From: Acidobacteria bacterium UBA2990 | GTDB lineage: Bacteria; Acidobacteriota; Vicinamibacteria; Vicinamibacterales; UBA8438 | Assembly (NCBI GenBank): GCA_002347025.1 | Contig: DEAE01000028.1 | Span: 1-27,898 of the forward strand | Direction of reading: 5' to 3' | DNA: 27,898 nt | Shown: positions 14,697-22,411 of the stretch, piece after piece | Layout: the number at the start of each line of letters is the position of its first letter | Numbering within the stretch: position 1 is the stretch's first letter | The notes under the pieces: model-generated | Databases searched by the model: none | Told to the model about the DNA's origin: nothing | Seen by the model: the letters and a program-made list of their open reading frames with translations, nothing else | Position numbers and translations under genes: made by a program

Positions 14697-16772
14697 ATGA
14701 CTGACTCGTCCTCACAGAGACCCCAGGCCGACGATCCCCTCGGCGCTGTCTCTCCTATTTCAGACGGCGACCCAGCGGCAACAGCTGAGCCTGATGGAAC
14801 ACTAAAGCTAGTCGGTTTACCCAGCGGAACCGCCGTTACTGGTGGCGCTGTTCTCGGAGCCTTGCGAGCATGGAAACGTCGACGGCGATCACGCAAACGC
14901 GGACAAGAAGATCACCAGAGTCCGGCTGCTACCAGTGGGAGCAACTCAGCCGGCGAAACAATCGCTCGAACAAATCTTCAGAGCCAATCAGCGACTGAAG
15001 AAACGTCTGCCGAAATGGGCAACCCGAGAGACGGACTACAGGTAGCTGCGAATGACCTGACCAGTAACCAGCCTTCAAAGCCATCAGTAAGTGCTGACCC
15101 GAATGCAGGAAACGCCTCGAACCACAAGGCAGATCCACCCACCTCGAGTCCAGACAACAGCGCAGCTAACGTAGTTGCCCCCAAGAGTGAAATCAAAACA
15201 AGCACTAACGACTCGCTCGAAGGTGTCTCCGGGCTAGACGCAGTGGCAGCTCATCGGTCTGTAGCCCATCAAGGCGGTGGACAAAAGCGAATCGATGCTC
15301 AGCATGCTCGAGGCAAGCTAACCGCTCGCGAAAGAATCAACCGCATTCTCGATCCCGACACATTTGAGGAGCTAGCTCCCTATATCAAACATAGACACAG
15401 TGGTTTTGGACTTGAGAACAACCGCCACGCCGGCGACGGTATAGTGACAGGGCTTGGACTGATCGACGGACGCCGAGTTGCGATCTTTGCGCAAGACTTC
15501 ACCGTGCTCGGTGGATCTTTCTCAGAGGTTCACGCACTCAAGGTCGGTCGTCTGCTAGAAACGGCCACGAATAGCGGACTCCCTATCATCTCTCTCCTCG
15601 ACTCGGTCGGGGCCCGCATCCAAGAAGGTGTCTGGAGTCTGGCTGGATTCGGTGATCTCTTCTGGCGAAACACACAAGCCAGCGGGGTCGTACCACAAAT
15701 CAGCCTTATGTTAGGGCCCTGCGCAGGCGGCGCAGTCTACTCTCCTGGTCTGACCGACTTTGTTGTTATGACTCGCGGCAATAGTTTCATGTTCATCACA
15801 GGGCCCGAAGTCATAAGAACCGTGACCGGTGAAGAGGTTGACGTCGAAACCCTCGGAGGCGCCGCCACACACGCAGCAGGGTCAGGGGTTGCCCACTTCG
15901 TTGCTGATGACGAAAACTGCGCATTCACTTTAACCAGACGGTTGCTGAGTTACCTTCCGTCGAATAACGCGGACACCCCACCAGCACTTCCACAGAATGA
16001 CGCACTTGAACCAGATGTGGAACGCCTCGACCGACTCATTCCCGAAGAGTCCCAAGTTCCCTATGATGTCCGAGACGCCATCAATTTAATCGCCGACAAG
16101 CAATCATTTCTGGAAGTTCAAGCGGACTTCGCTCCGAACGCGGTAATTGGATTCGCGAGACTGTCTGGCCGAGTTGTCGCATTCGTAGCCAATCAGCCAT
16201 CTCATCTGGCCGGCGTGCTCGACATCGATGCATCCGACAAGATTGCCAGATTTATCAGATTTTCAGATTCATTCAACATTCCCATCGTCACTTTGATTGA
16301 CTGCCCCGGGTTCTTACCAGGTAGCGGCCAAGAACATCAAGGCATCATTCGCCATGGTGCCAAGATCGTGTATGCCTACTCGGAGGCCACTGTTCCAAAG
16401 ATTTCTGTCGTGTTGCGCAAAGCCTATGGCGGAGCCTATATCGTGATGAGTAGCAAGATGATCCGCACAGACATCTGCTTTGCGTGGCCAACTGCCGAAA
16501 TCGCTGTGATGGGACCTAAGGGAGCCGTGAATATCCTATATGCCCGTCATCTTGCCTCCGTCGACCCAAGCAAACGAGATGCCGAGCGGACTAAGCTCGA
16601 AAATGAGTTCCAAGAACGTTTCAATTCACCGTTCGTCGCGGCATCGGCCGGACATATCGACGATGTGATCTACCCGCGTGAGACCCGTTCACGTATCAGT
16701 GCAGCATTGGACTTTCTGAAGGACAAGCAAACCACTCAGGTGCCGAAGAAACACGGCAACATCCCACTCTAA
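14697..16772 (+). CDS. Acyl-CoA carboxyltransferase (decarboxylase alpha) subunit with long N-terminal extension
   Basis: Residues from about 180 to 691 are a complete carboxyltransferase of the MmdA/GcdA/PccB type. They begin with RIDAQHARGKLTARERIN; oxyanion-hole glycines are visible in GPCAGGAVYSP and RKAYGGAYIVM. The subunit moves CO2 from an acyl-CoA (methylmalonyl-, malonyl- or glutaconyl-CoA) to biotin, and the adjacent subunits make a sodium-pumping decarboxylase likely. Usual members have about 510-590 residues. Here about 180 extra residues precede the domain, rich in Ser, Ala, Pro, Asn and Asp, with a hydrophobic stretch (TAVTGGAVLGALRAW) and then the basic cluster KRRRRSRKR near residue 65. 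The extension could be a membrane or partner contact, or a linker. The gene ends in TAATG, overlapping the next start. Confidence 0.9.
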   Translation: MTDSSSQRPQADDPLGAVSPISDGDPAATAEPDGTLKLVGLPSGTAVTGGAVLGALRAWKRRRRSRKRGQEDHQSPAATSGSNSAGETIARTNLQSQSATEETSAEMGNPRDGLQVAANDLTSNQPSKPSVSADPNAGNASNHKADPPTSSPDNSAANVVAPKSEIKTSTNDSLEGVSGLDAVAAHRSVAHQGGGQKRIDAQHARGKLTARERINRILDPDTFEELAPYIKHRHSGFGLENNRHAGDGIVTGLGLIDGRRVAIFAQDFTVLGGSFSEVHALKVGRLLETATNSGLPIISLLDSVGARIQEGVWSLAGFGDLFWRNTQASGVVPQISLMLGPCAGGAVYSPGLTDFVVMTRGNSFMFITGPEVIRTVTGEEVDVETLGGAATHAAGSGVAHFVADDENCAFTLTRRLLSYLPSNNADTPPALPQNDALEPDVERLDRLIPEESQVPYDVRDAINLIADKQSFLEVQADFAPNAVIGFARLSGRVVAFVANQPSHLAGVLDIDASDKIARFIRFSDSFNIPIVTLIDCPGFLPGSGQEHQGIIRHGAKIVYAYSEATVPKISVVLRKAYGGAYIVMSSKMIRTDICFAWPTAEIAVMGPKGAVNILYARHLASVDPSKRDAERTKLENEFQERFNSPFVAASAGHIDDVIYPRETRSRISAALDFLKDKQTTQVPKKHGNIPL

Positions 16773-17113
16773 TGTCTCCCCAACTCGAGACCGTACTCGA
16801 GATATCGGCATACGGCACCACGATTCTGTTTGGAGCGTTGATCGGCCTAATCGGCCTAATGTACCTCCTTACCTCCCAGCGGTTATTTAACTGGGCATCA
16901 CAACAGCCAGTTAAACCAGTAGCAGAGCTACAGGAACAAGCTAAACTTGAGAAAGAACGCCAGTATCGTGCAGTGGCGCTGGCAGTCGCAGTTGCGGTCG
17001 CGAAAACCCACAGAACCCCCCTCCTACAATCGGCGACCGCCTCAGACTGGCGTCGTTTGCACCACACCCGGCGACTGAACCAACCCACAACCCGCATGAA
17101 AGCCCGGTTATGA
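16772..17113 (+). CDS. Gamma/delta-type membrane anchor subunit of sodium-pumping decarboxylase
   Basis: This 113-residue protein has one membrane segment (about residues 12-34, ISAYGTTILFGALIGLIGLM onwards), a short linker, a charged helix (LQEQAKLEKERQYRAV) and then AVALAVAVAVAK. This is the OadG/MmdD/GcdD pattern of a single N-terminal helix followed by an Ala/Val-rich cytoplasmic helix. Such subunits hold the carboxyltransferase and biotin carrier to the membrane-bound beta subunit. Assignment rests on size, topology and position, because the family is poorly conserved. Its start overlaps the carboxyltransferase stop (TAATG) and its stop overlaps the carrier start (ATGA), so the three are translationally coupled. 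Confidence 0.78.
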   Translation: MSPQLETVLEISAYGTTILFGALIGLIGLMYLLTSQRLFNWASQQPVKPVAELQEQAKLEKERQYRAVALAVAVAVAKTHRTPLLQSATASDWRRLHHTRRLNQPTTRMKARL

Positions 17114-17535
17114 GCCAATATCGTGTCACTGTCGACGGACAACATTACGAAGTGGACGTGGATGACCCGCGAGCCCGCCCCGTAAAAGCCACTATCGCCG
17201 GTGTAACATACTCGGTCGAGCTACGATCAGCTCCACAGCCCCACCATGAATCATCCGAAGAGACCCCAGCCGCAGCACCAACACCGTCGCCGGCATCCAG
17301 CAGTCCGAGCACTGATCCTGATAAATTGACCGCTCCGATTCCAGGTGCCGTGGCATCTGTCTCAGTCAAATCCGGCCAGACAGTTAAGCGCGGTGAAGAA
17401 TTGCTTACTCTCGAAGCGATGAAAATGCTGAACGTTATACGGTCGCCGCGTATCGGTGTTATCGAGGCCGTCCATGTGACAGATGGCGGGCAGGTATCGC
17501 AAGGAGATCTTCTGATCACATTCGCAGGCAAATAG
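17110..17535 (+). CDS. Biotin carboxyl carrier subunit
   Basis: The 141-residue protein has an N-terminal beta domain (YRVTVDGQHYEVDV), a Pro/Ala/Ser linker (about 45-70) and a C-terminal biotinyl domain. The biotin attachment motif EAMKM has K105 as the modified lysine, and the APIPGAVASVSVKSGQ hairpin is typical of the fold. The flexible linker should let biotin swing between the carboxyltransferase and the beta subunit, as in MmdC and GcdC. It overlaps the anchor gene by four bases and is followed 77 bases later by the beta subunit on the same strand. Confidence 0.92.
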   Translation: MSQYRVTVDGQHYEVDVDDPRARPVKATIAGVTYSVELRSAPQPHHESSEETPAAAPTPSPASSSPSTDPDKLTAPIPGAVASVSVKSGQTVKRGEELLTLEAMKMLNVIRSPRIGVIEAVHVTDGGQVSQGDLLITFAGK

Positions 17536-17612
17536 TCAGTGTCGTCTGAGCTACGGTTCTCGACAAGAGCAGGCTGCCACCCATTCTCGTCACACCTTAT
17601 AGTGCGAACATT

Positions 17613-18704
17613 ATGATTCCATCCCTTGGTCCAGAAACGCTGCTAATGTTCGCCATCGGAGGATTGCTCATATACCTAGCAATCGCCAAGCAGTACGAAC
17701 CGACCCTCTTACTACCCATAGGGTTTGGAGTGATACTCGGCAATCTCCCGAATTCGCCAATGAACCAACCGGAAGGGATGCTCACTCTTCTGATCGAGTT
17801 CGGCATCGAAACAGAATTATTCCCACTGTTTATATTCATCGGAATTGGGGCCATGATGGATTTTCGGCCCTTGTTATCCCAACCGATCTTCGCCCTCTTG
17901 GGAGCTGCCGGTCAGCTTGGTATTTTTGCAACCCTCATCTTAGCCACTAGCGTCGGTTTTCCCTTGAACCAAGCAGCTTCAATAGCAGTTATCGGAGCCA
18001 TCGACGGTCCCACGAGTATCTATGTGTCCTCATTACTCGCACCAGAGTTGCTGGCCCCCATCGCTGTCACCGCTTACTCCTATATGAGTCTCGTGCCGAT
18101 CATTCAGCCTCCACTCATGCGGCTGTTCACCACTAAAGCTGAACGTCGCATCAGGATGGAATATGCCCCTCGGGCAGTACCCCGCAGCGCAGTCATCGTA
18201 TTTCCTATCATCGTAACCATTGTCGTCGGAGTGCTTGTCCCTGCATCAGCCCCACTTGTAGCGACCCTAATGTTCGGTAGCCTCCTCAAAGAATCCGGCG
18301 TCGTGCCTCAGTTAACCAGTACCGCATCGAACGAACTCGCCAACCTATCCACTATCTTTCTCGGACTAACCGTAGGTAGCCTGATGCAAGCAGAGACGTT
18401 TCTCCAGACTCAAACTCTGTTCATCCTAGGTCTCGGGCTCTTCGCGTTTGCACTGGATACCGTAGCTGGCATCCTATTCGGTAAAATCCTTGCGGCTATC
18501 ACAGGCGGAAAAATTAACCCCCTCGTTGGCGCAGCAGGCATTAGCGCCTTCCCAATGAGCGGGCGGCTAGTTCAACGAGTAGCACAAGAAGAAGACTTTA
18601 CCAACCATGTCTTGATGCACGCGATGGGAGCTAATACCGCAGGACAGCTTGGCTCGGTCATTGCCGGTGGCGTCCTCCTTACCCTCGTAACGATGCTAGG
18701 CTAG
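17613..18704 (+). CDS. Sodium-translocating decarboxylase beta subunit (OadB/MmdB/GcdB family)
   Basis: The 363-residue, highly hydrophobic protein has about nine or ten membrane segments. Family motifs are LPIGFGVILGNLP (34-46), FIGIGAMMDFRPLL (75-88), IGAIDGPTSIYVSS (127-140), and near the C-terminus NPLVGAAGISAFPMSGR and HAMGANTAGQLGSVIAGG. D131 in the GAIDGPT motif matches the essential Asp of OadB that links sodium passage to decarboxylation of carboxybiotin. The length is slightly under the usual 370-430 residues, but both ends look complete. It completes a four-gene set that would turn an acyl-CoA decarboxylation into a sodium gradient across the inner membrane. The acyl-CoA substrate cannot be decided from sequence. 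The 77-base gap before it shows no terminator. Confidence 0.93.
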   Translation: MIPSLGPETLLMFAIGGLLIYLAIAKQYEPTLLLPIGFGVILGNLPNSPMNQPEGMLTLLIEFGIETELFPLFIFIGIGAMMDFRPLLSQPIFALLGAAGQLGIFATLILATSVGFPLNQAASIAVIGAIDGPTSIYVSSLLAPELLAPIAVTAYSYMSLVPIIQPPLMRLFTTKAERRIRMEYAPRAVPRSAVIVFPIIVTIVVGVLVPASAPLVATLMFGSLLKESGVVPQLTSTASNELANLSTIFLGLTVGSLMQAETFLQTQTLFILGLGLFAFALDTVAGILFGKILAAITGGKINPLVGAAGISAFPMSGRLVQRVAQEEDFTNHVLMHAMGANTAGQLGSVIAGGVLLTLVTMLG

Positions 18705-18768
18705 CTCACGTCACACACAAGGTCCCTCTCAACAAAGCTTGAACCAACCACAACTGAGTCACCAGCAG

Positions 18769-18836
18769 GCCAATTGGAGACCTCTACTGGCAACAACCTT
18801 AGTTGGCAAAATCAAAATGGCTTTCCTCAGAAAGCC
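18769..18836 (+). other. Possible structured leader of the PQQ dehydrogenase gene
   Basis: Two inverted repeats lie in the 190-base spacer before the dehydrogenase. GCCAAT (18769-18774) pairs with GTTGGC (18802-18807, one G-U pair), and GGCTTTC (18819-18825) pairs exactly with GAAAGCC (18830-18836) around a CTCA loop. The second hairpin ends 59 bases before the ATG. On the minus strand it would be followed by ATTTTGATTTT and look like a terminator, but no gene reads into it from that side. A regulatory leader is possible. It matches no riboswitch known to me. Confidence 0.28.
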
Positions 18837-18895
18837 CCACTTCGGTGTAAGCTTCATGTGGTTACAGCAACAGAATTGGAAAGGGGACACAAACC

Positions 18896-20653
18896 ATGCA
18901 CCATGGCCCACTGGCAAGAATCATTCTGGCCTGCGGTCTCGCTATAGCCACAACGACAGCGACGATCAATGCCCAGTACAGCCTCACAGTCAACCGAGAT
19001 CGACTGGTTAATGCTCAAAACGAGCCACAAAACTGGCTGATCATGAACGGCGATTACAATTCAATCCGCTATTCCAAGCTCACCCAAATCAATCGCGAAA
19101 ATGTGGGCGGTTTGCGCATGGCTTGGGCCCTCGCTCTGGGCGGCATGCAGGACACTGGCCGAAACGGGCCTGAAAGTGAGGTGAATCCGCTGATCGACAA
19201 CGGGTTCATGTACACCACTGACGGATGGGGTACTGTGTATAAGATCGACGCCCGCAATCCGAATTACGGAGATTTTGTCTGGATCGCAGACCCAGGTGTT
19301 GACCACGAAGGGAACACCTCCCGCTCGCGAGGTATCGCTCTCTGGGAGGACCGTGTAATAAATAACCTTCCAGACGGACGGGTCATCTCTATCGACCGCG
19401 ATACCGGAGAGATCGTGTGGGATGTCGAGGTCGCTGGCACAAACGAATTCGGGCGCCGCGAACGCTTCCTCACTGCCCCCCTTGTCGCTGATGGGAAAGT
19501 CCTCGTACACAATGGCGCCGGCGACGGCGGAACCAGGGGTTGGGTTGCAGCATTGGACGTCAACACTGGCCAAGAATTGTGGCGCTTCTATGTGGTACCC
19601 GAACCAGGACAGCCAGGCAGCGAGACCTGGAAGGACGACCACAACGCTTGGAAAACCGGCGGCGGTGGTATCTGGCAAACGGGATCATACGACCCAGAAA
19701 CTAATCTATATATCGTCGGAACCGGCAATCCATTCCCCGGCTATGATGCTGAGTTTCGTCCAGGGGATAATTTGTACACCAACGCAGCCATCGCGTTAGA
19801 CATCTCGACCGGTGAGTTGGCCTGGCATTTCCAGTACACACCCAATGACTCGTGGGACTACGATGAGGTTGGCGTTCATATGCTTTACGACATCAACATT
19901 GATGGCCGCCTGCGGAAAGTTGTTTCTCATTACGGACGTAACGGATTCTTCTACACCCTAGACAGAACTGACGGGAGCTTCATTAAGGGCGCGAAATATG
20001 TCAACGACCTAAACTGGACTGCCGGCCTCGATCCGGTTTCCGGTATGCCTCTCGAATACGACCCAAACCTCGATGTCCAGATCTACAACCCAGAAGCACG
20101 AGCACTAAGGGCTGACCGAGACGAAATGAAGCGTACCTGCCCCACTTGGCACGGTGGCGTCGCACACCAGCCACTCGCCTATAACCCTGAGAAACAAATC
20201 GCTTACGGTGTTGGGACGGAGGGTTGTTTCGAACAAAACGGAGCCGCCATGGTCCCAGCATCTCCCGAAGGCAACATTGACACACAAGCGAGTGAACGAC
20301 GTCGCTACACCAGTGACCTCTATTACGGGGCCCTCACGGCCGTCGACGCTGTTGATCACAACGTCATCGGGAAGGCTGTCACCGACATAGAGATCCGCTC
20401 TGGCGTCGTTGCAACCGCAGGAGGCTTGGTGTTTACCGCCCTGCAAGACGGCTGGGTAGTCGCATATAACGACGAAACACTCGAAGAGATGTGGCGATTT
20501 AACGTCGGCACACCACTTAAAGGTGCACCCGTCACCTACGCTATCGGTCCGAAGCAGTACCTAGCGGTGCAATCAAGCGGCCGCCATCTGCATCCGGTAA
20601 ATTACGACAACCTCGAGACTTCAAGCTATCTGTTCGTGTTTGCACTGGACTGA
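18896..20653 (+). CDS. Periplasmic PQQ-dependent alcohol/sugar dehydrogenase with lanthanide-type DYD motif
   Basis: The 585-residue protein has a signal peptide (residues 1-26) and an eight-bladed quinoprotein propeller with repeated ALDVNTGQELWRF-like W motifs. PQQ dehydrogenase landmarks are GGMQDT, VGTGNPFPG (274-282) and PNDSWDYDEVG (316-326). D321 is the likely catalytic base, and D323 two residues later is the extra acidic residue typical of lanthanide-using XoxF and PedH enzymes. Two departures are seen. No adjacent Cys-Cys occurs at the usual place before the active site (around 136-146), and the common GGxNW segment reads HGGVAHQP (419-426). No cytochrome c domain is fused, so electrons must go to a separate cytochrome; candidates are at 20859 and 23705. 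GAAAGGGGAC precedes the ATG. The substrate is unknown. Confidence 0.9.
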   Translation: MHHGPLARIILACGLAIATTTATINAQYSLTVNRDRLVNAQNEPQNWLIMNGDYNSIRYSKLTQINRENVGGLRMAWALALGGMQDTGRNGPESEVNPLIDNGFMYTTDGWGTVYKIDARNPNYGDFVWIADPGVDHEGNTSRSRGIALWEDRVINNLPDGRVISIDRDTGEIVWDVEVAGTNEFGRRERFLTAPLVADGKVLVHNGAGDGGTRGWVAALDVNTGQELWRFYVVPEPGQPGSETWKDDHNAWKTGGGGIWQTGSYDPETNLYIVGTGNPFPGYDAEFRPGDNLYTNAAIALDISTGELAWHFQYTPNDSWDYDEVGVHMLYDINIDGRLRKVVSHYGRNGFFYTLDRTDGSFIKGAKYVNDLNWTAGLDPVSGMPLEYDPNLDVQIYNPEARALRADRDEMKRTCPTWHGGVAHQPLAYNPEKQIAYGVGTEGCFEQNGAAMVPASPEGNIDTQASERRRYTSDLYYGALTAVDAVDHNVIGKAVTDIEIRSGVVATAGGLVFTALQDGWVVAYNDETLEEMWRFNVGTPLKGAPVTYAIGPKQYLAVQSSGRHLHPVNYDNLETSSYLFVFALD

Positions 20654-20667
20654 TCAATTAGGTTTCA

Positions 20668-20718
20668 CCTGGTCCGGTGCCTGCAGTTCAGATTTTCACT
20701 GTAACGCACCGGGCCAGG
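20668..20718. terminator. Large two-part hairpin after the PQQ dehydrogenase gene
   Basis: CCTGGTCCGGTGC (20668-20680) pairs along 13 bases with GCACCGGGCCAGG (20706-20718), with one G-U pair. The 25-base loop holds a nested CAGT/ACTG pair (20684-20687 and 20698-20701). It begins 15 bases after the dehydrogenase stop, in the spacer between converging genes. No T-run follows, so it may act with Rho or protect the mRNA end rather than terminate intrinsically. Confidence 0.4.
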
Positions 20719-20858
20719 CGAGTTCCACCTTCAGGCTGGATGGGAGAAATCGACCTACTAGCGCAGGCCTCAACATATCAAAACGAAGCAGGCAGCGAAC
20801 GTTATCGAGGGCATTCGCCTAATTCTGCAGAAACTTGAGGGCACTGTCCCACGAAAGT

Positions 20859-21224
20859 CTAATTGCGTGGCCCCGCGTAGTCTCCGCCATCCGTGTCTGA
20901 CTCCTGCTCTGGAGTAAACAGCGATTCAAGATAGCCAACCACGTCACGTACTTGATCATCCGACAACTCCCGGCTCGAAATCGGCGGCATCTGACTATAG
21001 CCTTCGCGCACCACTGCAAGTACATAGTCAGCATCAAATACTAATGGAACCAAGGCTGGCGCTATATCGCCTCGGGCCCCGGCACCATGACACAATTGGC
21101 ATACTTGCCTATACGGCTCAGCGCCAGGGTGTTCTTGAGCATCAACAGCTATTCCCCCAACAAGCAACAAACCGAGCACAAACACTAGACACATGGCTAA
21201 CACCCACAACAGAACATGTCGCAA
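20859..21224 (-). CDS. Exported mono-haem cytochrome c
   Basis: The 121-residue protein has a hydrophobic N-terminal helix (residues 5-27) that is a signal peptide or uncleaved anchor, a haem-binding motif C42-x-x-C45-H46 (VCQLCHGAGA), and an axial M79 in SQMPP, followed by the usual C-terminal helix (LSDDQVRDVVGYLESL). This is a class I cytochrome c of the short type used as electron acceptor in the periplasm. The start written here is a TTG at 21224. An ATG ten codons later (21194) is also possible and would shorten the hydrophobic helix. It converges on the PQQ dehydrogenase and is a natural candidate to take its electrons, though no operon links them. Confidence 0.88.
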   Translation of the reverse strand: MRHVLLWVLAMCLVFVLGLLLVGGIAVDAQEHPGAEPYRQVCQLCHGAGARGDIAPALVPLVFDADYVLAVVREGYSQMPPISSRELSDDQVRDVVGYLESLFTPEQESDTDGGDYAGPRN

Positions 21225-21310
21225 AAAAGAGCCGGTCGCAGTGATACCAGAGGCCAGTCCGACCTGAGCTGAGTAAGACGTACAAGTCGGCTGTTCATAC
21301 CGAAGAACAA

Positions 21311-22306
21311 CTAACGCCTAAGACTGCCGTTCGCCAGTTCCTCTGCCCGGTGACCAGCAAGAATACCGTCCATCCCATAGTTGCCCTCGTGACACGCGTA
21401 TTCCCAGACCTGGTCGTCTGAACGTGCCATCGGCACCTCAACGGTCCATGGCATCGTCCAAGTATCTTGATCTTCGACGGTAAATTGATAAACCAGGGTA
21501 TTGGCATCAGTCCGGGTAAAACGTTCGACCAGTTGCATCCCCGGGGTGGACCCATGGCGCTCAGTGAAGGAATTCTTGTTATAGAAATTAGTGGTATCAA
21601 CTACTAGGGTCTCGCCCTCCCAACGCCCCAGAGACTGTCCCATCCACTGGGTCACAGTATCTGGCAGCTCCACTCCATGGGCAATCGGAATGATCCGGGT
21701 ATCATGAACCATTTCGTTATAGATCACGACATAGTCTTGAGTCTGAAACAACTGTAGATGGTTGTTATACGCACGAGGTTCCATCGGAGGACCCGAATTG
21801 AACCCCAGCACACATCGCTCGCCGACACTCCGGTCCTCCCAAGAATCCGCCGGATGGTCCCGTCGATACACCTGACGGGCATCTGCTCGCTGCTGACCTG
21901 CCTCTGACAAAGGAGGAATCTGTCCGTCTGGAGGGTCCACGATAAGCGACGTTCGTCTCGACCCAACGGTACGTGTACCCCGATCTAGCCAAAAGTTGTT
22001 ATAGGCGCCGACGTTGCCACCAGCCTCAGTCCGCCGAGCCGCCTCGTTCCACAAGCGCGTCTCTCGGTCGACAGCTGCCTGCTCAAGACCAGCGGCCTCC
22101 TCAGCCGAAAGAAACGCCTGGTCCCCGAGGTCTTCCGGACGTTCCATCGGAGTAATGGTGCGAAAATCCCACACACCTTGCAAATCGGGGTGTCCCCAAT
22201 CGGTCTGCAGCGCAGTCGACTGGGCCCCTGCTCCTATAGGCCCCAAGACCATGATGACTATTACCGTAAGCGTCACCTTTGCCACGCCCTGTTCAGAATG
22301 GCTCAT
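21311..22306 (-). CDS. Exported protein of the two-cysteine PDLxGxW...CHEGNYG family
   Basis: The 331-residue protein has a signal peptide (residues 1-28) and the family blocks GHPDLQGVWDFRTITPMERP (38-57), LIVDPPDGQIPP (121-132), C165 in GERCVLGFNSGPPM, MVHDTRIIPI (199-208), GRWEGETLVVDTTNF (227-241), and YACHEGNY (303-310, C305). It shares an extra block YNNFWLDRG (102-110) with the paralogue at 24533, so these two are close relatives. AGGAGGTG lies at a good distance before the ATG. It is 105 bases downstream of the gluconolactonase-like gene on the same strand. The function is unknown; secretion and linkage to redox proteins point to a periplasmic role in oxidation of some compound. Confidence 0.84.
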   Translation of the reverse strand: MSHSEQGVAKVTLTVIVIMVLGPIGAGAQSTALQTDWGHPDLQGVWDFRTITPMERPEDLGDQAFLSAEEAAGLEQAAVDRETRLWNEAARRTEAGGNVGAYNNFWLDRGTRTVGSRRTSLIVDPPDGQIPPLSEAGQQRADARQVYRRDHPADSWEDRSVGERCVLGFNSGPPMEPRAYNNHLQLFQTQDYVVIYNEMVHDTRIIPIAHGVELPDTVTQWMGQSLGRWEGETLVVDTTNFYNKNSFTERHGSTPGMQLVERFTRTDANTLVYQFTVEDQDTWTMPWTVEVPMARSDDQVWEYACHEGNYGMDGILAGHRAEELANGSLRR

Positions 22307-22411
22307 CTCTCACCTCCTGAGGTGCCCTTGATTCAATACAACCCGCGGCCGATTATAGCTAGTAATGCGCTGTCAAACCGCACGGTGAAAACATCTGTGA
22401 AGGTGACTGGT

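Noticed and set aside
16841..16858. Exact tandem repeat ATCGGCCTA twice
   Set aside because: It lies inside the membrane helix of the anchor subunit and encodes IGL repeats; chance within a hydrophobic helix explains it.
16970..17004. GCxGT-rich repeat-like stretch
   Set aside because: It encodes the Ala/Val-rich helix typical of this decarboxylase subunit family and is not an independent repeat.
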